Below, piece after piece: positions 58,344 through 64,000 of a DNA stretch of 64,000 nt. The first letter of the stretch is position 1. The number at the start of each line of letters is the position of its first letter. The position numbers were made by a program, and so were the translations under genes. The DNA comes from Malachius bipustulatus (taxonomy: Eukaryota > Arthropoda > Insecta > Coleoptera > Melyridae). The stretch is taken from the NCBI GenBank assembly GCA_910589415.1, contig OU342638.1, positions 34,507,579 through 34,571,578 on the forward strand, written 5' to 3'. Under the pieces are notes generated by a model. It ran no database searches. It saw nothing but the letters and a program-made list of their open reading frames with translations, and was not told where the DNA came from.

Positions 58344-61300
58344 CGAGACCCGAAGATGTGATGACCCCACCTTGTTTGGAACCAGAAAAAGGCCATCTTC
58401 ATTTAAACTGTCCATTAAAAATTACCCAATTACCTTCGACGGGTGTTATTGTTTCATTTGTTAGGTAATGAGAGATGAAATATTTATTATGTGGATCTCT
58501 AATAATAAAAGGAAACTTGAAAATAAAGTAAAAGTGTTACGTAAAAATACTAAAAATAATTTAATTAGATGCGTTGGATCATCGTACGCACGATTTCAAG
58601 GTTGAGCTTGAATGTCAAAGCTCCTCGTCTTGGATGGTCGGTGGCAGTTGGTTAATAACCTCTTTAAAATATTATTAAGGCCAAAAATTAATTATTATTG
58701 TCAATTTTATTATTGTTTGCTGTATTATGTAAAAAATACGATTATAATTTGGAACACCCTGTATTTATATATTCAGAATCGGCTGAAATAACTTCTTACA
58801 ATAATAATAGGAGAGAAAAAAAGATAATAAAATTTGTTATCATTAATAATTTTACTTTTACGTGTATGTCCACCTTTAGATTGATAAGCCCATTGATAAC
58901 ATTTTTATTCTTGTCACGTTTTTTTATTATTATCATAAATAAAGCCTCAGCATTAAAAAATTGGTTCAAATCTACACTAGCTATATCCAAAAACTGTTTT
59001 TTTTTTTTTTAACTTTGACACCCTGTATCTTTTAAACGAAACTTTGAGCTGAAATTTATTTTTTTTACTTTTTGCGAGAAAATACCCCTTCAAATTTGGG
59101 CCTATATCCCTGAAACACTCTGTATATGGATAAGTTTTCCTGCAATATTTTTCAACTTTTTGGAAAAATTTACAGATTTGACGTCTCCAGATCCCCCGAC
59201 CACGAAAAAAAAAAGAAAAAAGCTTTTGCTAGCGCTGGCTCTCAACTTTTAAACTGTTGAGAATTCACCTATCAAACATTATGCCTTTTTTGTACCAGAA
59301 ATGTCTAGCTTTTCGGGAAGGGGGGGAGGGAGGGGGTGGGAGGGAAGGGGATAAAAAATATGGAGCACTATCTATTTAGAGGGTGGGTCTATTGAGAATT
59401 TTTGTCTTAAAAGCAAGTAAATATTCTACCCTAGAAGTTTGTCTCTTTTATTCTGGGACACCTGTAGAATCTTGTATTAATTTATATAATAAATAGGAGA
59501 TTTCAGACTGTCAAACTAAACATTAAGTGTATGATACCTTTCCAAGTCAATGCATGATCTTCTTTATTAAATTATTTGCCTTTTTTAAACAAATAATAAT
59601 AAAAAAATAATAATAATAATAAATAATAATAAAAAAAAAAAAATAATAATAATTGTTAAATCTGTTCTCAATAACTTTAAATATGGTATGTAGTGTGTGT
59701 TCCCCTTTAATGTGTAAATATCGAACAAATCTATCGATTTATATTTTTATAAGTAAATTCTTTTGAACTACCCTGTATATTTAGGTATACACTCCAAACA
59801 CCAGTAAAATATGTTAAAATATTCAATAATGTATGATACCTTTATTTAAGCGAATGTGTGATCTCCTTTATAAATTTATTTTGTATCCTTTAAGGCTACA
59901 GCTACTTTTTTTTATCAAAAAAGGCTTTTTCTAATATTTTGAGACTGGTAGTAGATATTTTGGAGTACTAAAAAAAATTTTTCACACCTCTCGTTTTAAA
60001 GTTCGTCATAAACGCCTTTAAAAATTTTTCACCAGTCCAAAAATTTGAAAACGAGCGGTTTTAGTTCAGTTATCTAACGCATTGATTGACGATTTTTTTA
60101 TTTATTGAATATAAATTTATTTCTACAAGTTTCAAAAAAAAAAATGCGAGCTAACCGGATTTTCAAAAAAAAAAAAAATCCGAGCTCATCACGCTTTTAA
60201 AAGTATTTTAGGAACTAATGGAGAGCTTCTAAATTTTTCAAGAAAAGTCAAATAAAGTTTTTGAACTAACCGGACCTTTTAAGAAAAAAAATTTCTGACT
60301 CTCCCTGTCCCTGGCTTGTAACCTGATTTTTTAAAAATCATGTTTTGAGTCAAATTATTTTTATTTTCGATCTTCAGCTTTATTACAGTTTGAGTTCTTC
60401 TAAGACTTAAAGAAAAATTAGAATGAGCTTGATATTTTTTTGAAAAACGTAATTATAATGAATTATTCAGTGTACATATTATGATACCTTTAAGCTCATG
60501 TGTATGATATCCTTTATACATTTTATTTACATCTTTTATACCCACAGCTATATAATTTGATCAAAAAAGGCTTTTTTCATAGTTTGAAATCGGTAAAAGA
60601 TATTTTGGACTACTAAAGAAAAAAAAATGATTTCACACCTTTCGTTTTAAAGTTCGTCATAGACACCTTTAAAACTTTTTTTTCAAAAATATTCACACCA
60701 TAGTCCAAAAATTTGAAAACGAGCGGTTTTAGTCCAGTTATCTAACACAGTGGATTTTTTAGGTTAGATCTGGTTAGGTCGGTTAGTCAAAAATTTATTT
60801 CTACGCTTTAAAAATAATTGCGAGCTAACCGAGTTAAAAAAAAAATAGTTATTTATGCAACAAGTGCATAAAGTGGAAAAGAAAATGAAAAGTCAAGAAA
60901 AGTCAAATGAAGTTTTTGAACTAAGTAGACCTTTTAAAAAATCAGTTTTCTGACTTCCCCTGACTTGTAACCTGATTTAAAAAAATCATGTTTTGAGTCA
61001 AAAAAATGTTTCTTCCCGCAGTCTTCAGCTTTATTACAGTCTAAGCTCTTCTAAGATTGAAATAAAAATTAGAATGGGATTGATATTTTTTTGAAATAAA
61101 TATTGGTATAATAAAATATTCAATGTATGATACCTTTAAGCGCATGTGTATGATCTTCTTTATAAATTTTATTTACATCTTTTATAGCCACTGCTACATA
61201 TACTTTGATCAAAAAAGGCTCTTTTTCATAGTTTGAGATCGGTAATAGATATTTTGGAATACTAAAAAAAAAAGATTTCGCACCTTTCGTTTTAAAGTTC

Positions 61301-62950
61301 GCCATAGATTCGCCTTTAAAAACTTTTTTGATTTTCAAAATTATTCACATCAGTCCAAAAATTAAAAAACGAGCGGCTTTGGTCCAGTTTTCTAACACAG
61401 TGGATTTTTTAGGTTAGATCCGGTTAGGTCGGTTAGTCAGAAATGTATTTTTACGCTTTAAAAAAAAATTCGAGCTAACCGGATTTTCAAAAAGAAAAAA
61501 AATTACGAGCTAGTCGACGCTTCTAAAAATATTTTCGGAACTAATGGAGAGCTTTTAAATCTTCCAAGAAAAGTCAAATAAATTTTTTGAACTAAGTGGA
61601 CCTTTAAAAATTCAATTTTTTGACTTTCCCTGGCTTGTAACCTGATTTTTTGAAAATCATGTTTCTAATCAAAAAATGTTTTGTTTTCAGTTTTAAGCTT
61701 TATTACAGTCTAAGCTCTTCTAAGACGTAAATTAAAGTTAGAATGGGCGTGATATTTTTTTGAAAAACGTAAGTATAATAAAATATTCAATGTATGATAC
61801 CTTTAAGCCCATGTGTATGATCTCCTTTATACATTTTATTTATATCTTTTATAGTCACAGCTACATAATTTGATCAAAAAAGGTTCTTTTTCATAGTTTG
61901 AGATCAGTAGTACATATTTTGGAATAAAAAAAAAAAATGATTTCACACCTTTCGTTCAAAAAAAAGAGCTAACCGAAGCTTCTAAAAATATTTTCTTATT
62001 GGAGAGCTTCTTAATTTTTCCAAGAAAATGCAAATAAAATTTTTGAACTACACCTTTAAAAAAATGACTTTTTGATCAAATTTTTTTTTCCGTCTTTAGC
62101 TTTATTACAATCTAAGGTCTCCTAAAAGTTAAAAAAAAAATAGAACGAGCTTAGTGACCTTTTCAAATACGTACATATAATAAAATATTCAATGTATGGA
62201 AGCTTTAAGAAAATCTATGATCCCCTTTTTAATTTATTCTCTATTTTTTTTAGACAGCATTTTTTGATAATAATTACCAATCGTTTTTAAGGAGTCAAAT
62301 CTCGTTGTATATGTATCCCTTTAATGTAGGTACAAGAACTCATTTTTTCATCGATTTTTAATTAAGAGAGGAATTTTTTTAACGTGACCCTGAATATTTT
62401 CTTATGAATTTCAGAGAAAAAACATCTTTCCAAATAGAACAAAATAGTAAATTGAAGCTGCACTTTAAGTGAGTGTATGATCTGCTTTATCAATTTTATG
62501 TACATATGAGTGATCATTTATTTTTATGTAAGTACTTTTCTATTGCTTTATCCAATAGTTGAAAAAAATTGAATGTATGCTACCCTTTAAGACAAGATCT
62601 CTTTTATTAATTGCTTAGCTCCTTAAAGAAATTTCAATAACCCAATTGTCAATTTTTTTAATAACCAATATTGTAGTGTATGTCTCCCTTTAATGTAATT
62701 ACTTTTATTGCTCAATTTTATTGCTCAATATGTATTTTTCAGCTGGGCTCGTTTCCCTCCTTTTCCCTTATGACAATCTATGACCCCCTTTATAACAACG
62801 AATTTCGTTTATGATTCCTTATCAAGGATTTTCTTATCAAAAGATACAAAACAATCAGCTATCTACATTTTTTATTTTTAGATAAAAAATTATACAAAAA
62901 AAAAAACAGTAATAATGAACAGTAACCAAATATTTTATGAAAACTGAAGG
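58344..62950. other. Intergenic region between cuticle genes 2 and 3
   Basis: AT-rich, no supported ORF. Includes ACACCCTGTATTT and ACACCCTGTATCT (58752, 59019), a G-rich tract (59319-59350), an AAT microsatellite (about 59597-59655) and the long repeats listed separately. Confidence 0.6.
59530..62720. repeat. Long diverged tandem repeats with ATGTATGATACCTTTAAG
   Basis: The phrase ATGATACCTTTAAG...GTGTATGATCTCCTTTATA recurs near 59533, 59828, 60480, 61127 and 61794, and in worn form at 62196 and 62575. Between successive copies lie matching stretches (GATCAAAAAAGGC, TTTGAGATCGGTA, ATATTTTGGA, CACCTTTCGTTTTAAAGTTC, AAAACGAGCGG, GCTAACCG, TGGCTTGTAACCTGATTT, AGCTTTATTACAGTC). The main period is about 650 bp, with shorter ~300-400-bp steps at the ends. 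Confidence 0.8.
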
Positions 62951-62960
62951 CAGCAGTGAG

Positions 62961-62966
62961 TTTATT
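62961..62966 (-). terminator. Polyadenylation signal AATAAA (minus strand), cuticle gene 3
   Basis: TTTATT on the plus strand about 40 bases beyond the stop codon at 63004. Confidence 0.55.
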
Positions 62967-63003
62967 TTAATTATTTTTTATGATTTTTCCTATATTAATA
63001 AAT

Positions 63004-63187
63004 TCAAGGCAAATGCTCGCCGGTCGCATGGTAACCATCCTTATCAGCGGTGTAGTCAACTCTGATTGGCTTGTTGTCGACGTCCTTGTATTCGTAATAT
63101 CCTTTCACTGCGAGCTCTTCAGCTTCGCTGCCTGGGTTCTGGATGTGTCCTTCTTCGAAGCCATGAATGCCATTGCTGGTTTCATAT
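63004..63187 (-). CDS. RR-1 cuticular protein 3, last exon only
   Basis: The exon starts after a TTTTTTCAG acceptor (63188-63190) and ends in TGA at 63004: 61 codons of an RR-1 domain (YETSNGIHGFEEGHIQ, VKGYYEYKDVDNKPIRVDYT, ADKDGYHATGEHLP). The acceptor phase (one base completing a Ser codon before Tyr) equals that of cuticle genes 1 and 2, so the gene structure is shared. Signal-peptide and linker exons must lie beyond position 64000; no convincing one is seen in 63191-64000. Confidence 0.88.
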
Positions 63188-64000
63188 CTGAAAAAAATCA
63201 TAAAAAAGTCAGTTTTGGGAAGTTAAAGGGGGCCATACATGCGCAGACCTTCTCTCAGAACACTGATATGTATAACCTCTTAAATTTAGATAATTATTAT
63301 TTTTACTTGAAAAATGATTACAATGTGCATGTTGGTAGCTAGAGGAATAAAGATACTGGTAGGTAATAAAGGGAGACATACACGAGAAGATTTACTGGTG
63401 GTTAAGATGATAGTGTAGATAATAATTTTTTATTCTTCTGTAATTAATGGCATAAAAAAGGTTTTAAGAGCGATCATACACGTTTTTAAAGGTGGATATA
63501 TTACACTTAATGCGAGTATTTTGTACTGATAAAAAAAAACGAAGAATGCAATAATAACGTTGCTAAACGTTCAGATTTTCTTTTGATTTAATGGCAATTA
63601 ATCGAAAATTCAATTTTTTTTTGCTCTGAAGATGAATGATTATTGAATCACAAATTTGAATATGCATTACCCAAAAAAACACATATTTTACTTCAAAATG
63701 AGTCATATACGCGAATATAGACGCTCATACACGTACAGATAATTATATTGTAAAACCAGCACATTTCATGCCTGCTATGATAAAATTGTACACATAATTA
63801 ATAGAATATGGATTTACGGAAGTTCGAAAGAATTAATTTAGGGTCATAATATAAATAAAGGATCCATAGAATGCCATTGTAATGCCATTATAATGCCAAA
63901 AAAGGATTTAATTCTGAAGATTGAGGTTGATTGAACACGAAACTTGCTTGGTTGTAATATTTGATAATAAAAAGACAATTTTATGAATAAAGGAGTCATA
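63188..64000 (-). other. Intron of cuticle gene 3, running off the window
   Basis: AT-rich. A CATACACG-like phrase recurs at about 63233, 63378, 63476, 63703 and 63728, suggesting worn short repeats. No exon seen. Confidence 0.55.

Overview
The window is AT-rich insect nuclear DNA. It holds intron-bearing genes with GT-AG splice sites, RR-1 cuticle protein genes, a secreted S1-family serine protease cluster, APE-type LINEs, a Penelope-like element and several non-autonomous elements. A beetle or related holometabolan would fit, but nothing here fixes the order. No bacterial genes, tRNAs, rRNAs or CRISPR arrays were seen.

Layout. (1) 1-7214: a Penelope-like retroelement (PLE) array on the minus strand. 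It has a full unit split by a 988-bp TIR element, a second unit running off the left edge, and a truncated unit joined to an inverted copy of the element's 5' region. Three hammerhead-ribozyme motifs lie in the long repeats. (2) 7215-42669: four tandem plus-strand copies of one secreted serine protease gene. Each has a 43-bp signal-peptide exon, a long intron 1 and four short exons. Gene 1 lacks exon 1 in the window. The copies are separated by spacers holding ~370-bp repeats and two ~640-bp units dense in GACGTC, and each copy is preceded by a nearly invariant ~500-bp TATA promoter block. Later insertions mark individual units: the PLE in intron 1 of gene 1, LINE-1 (12836-17249, minus) in spacer 1, LINE-2 (23588-27302, plus) in spacer 2, a 2.8-kb LTR-like element (33299-36109) in spacer 3, and a 765-bp TIR element in intron 1 of gene 4. 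(3) 42670-50528: intergenic DNA with simple repeats, hairpins and small MITE-like elements. (4) 50529-64000: three RR-1 cuticle protein genes. The first (plus) and second (minus) are convergent. The third (minus) is represented only by its last exon. Introns and intergenic DNA here are filled with diverged ~200-330-bp tandem repeats.

How the genes fit together. The protease copies should all be secreted zymogens cut after Lys26. Genes 1 and 2 keep the trypsin S1 pocket (Asp189, Gly226). Genes 3 and 4 have Gly189 and Ala226, and gene 4 also changes oxyanion-hole Gly193 to Ala, so the cluster looks like duplication followed by change of specificity. The cuticle proteins are chitin-binding structural proteins of the exoskeleton.

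Most notable: in LINE-1, ORF1 ends in UAG followed by CAAUUA, the tobacco-mosaic-virus type leaky-stop context, and the endonuclease ORF continues in the same frame. In LINE-2 the ORF1 stop (UGA-C) is also followed in frame by an endonuclease ORF without an early AUG. All calls come from reading the sequence; no alignment, database search or expression data were available.
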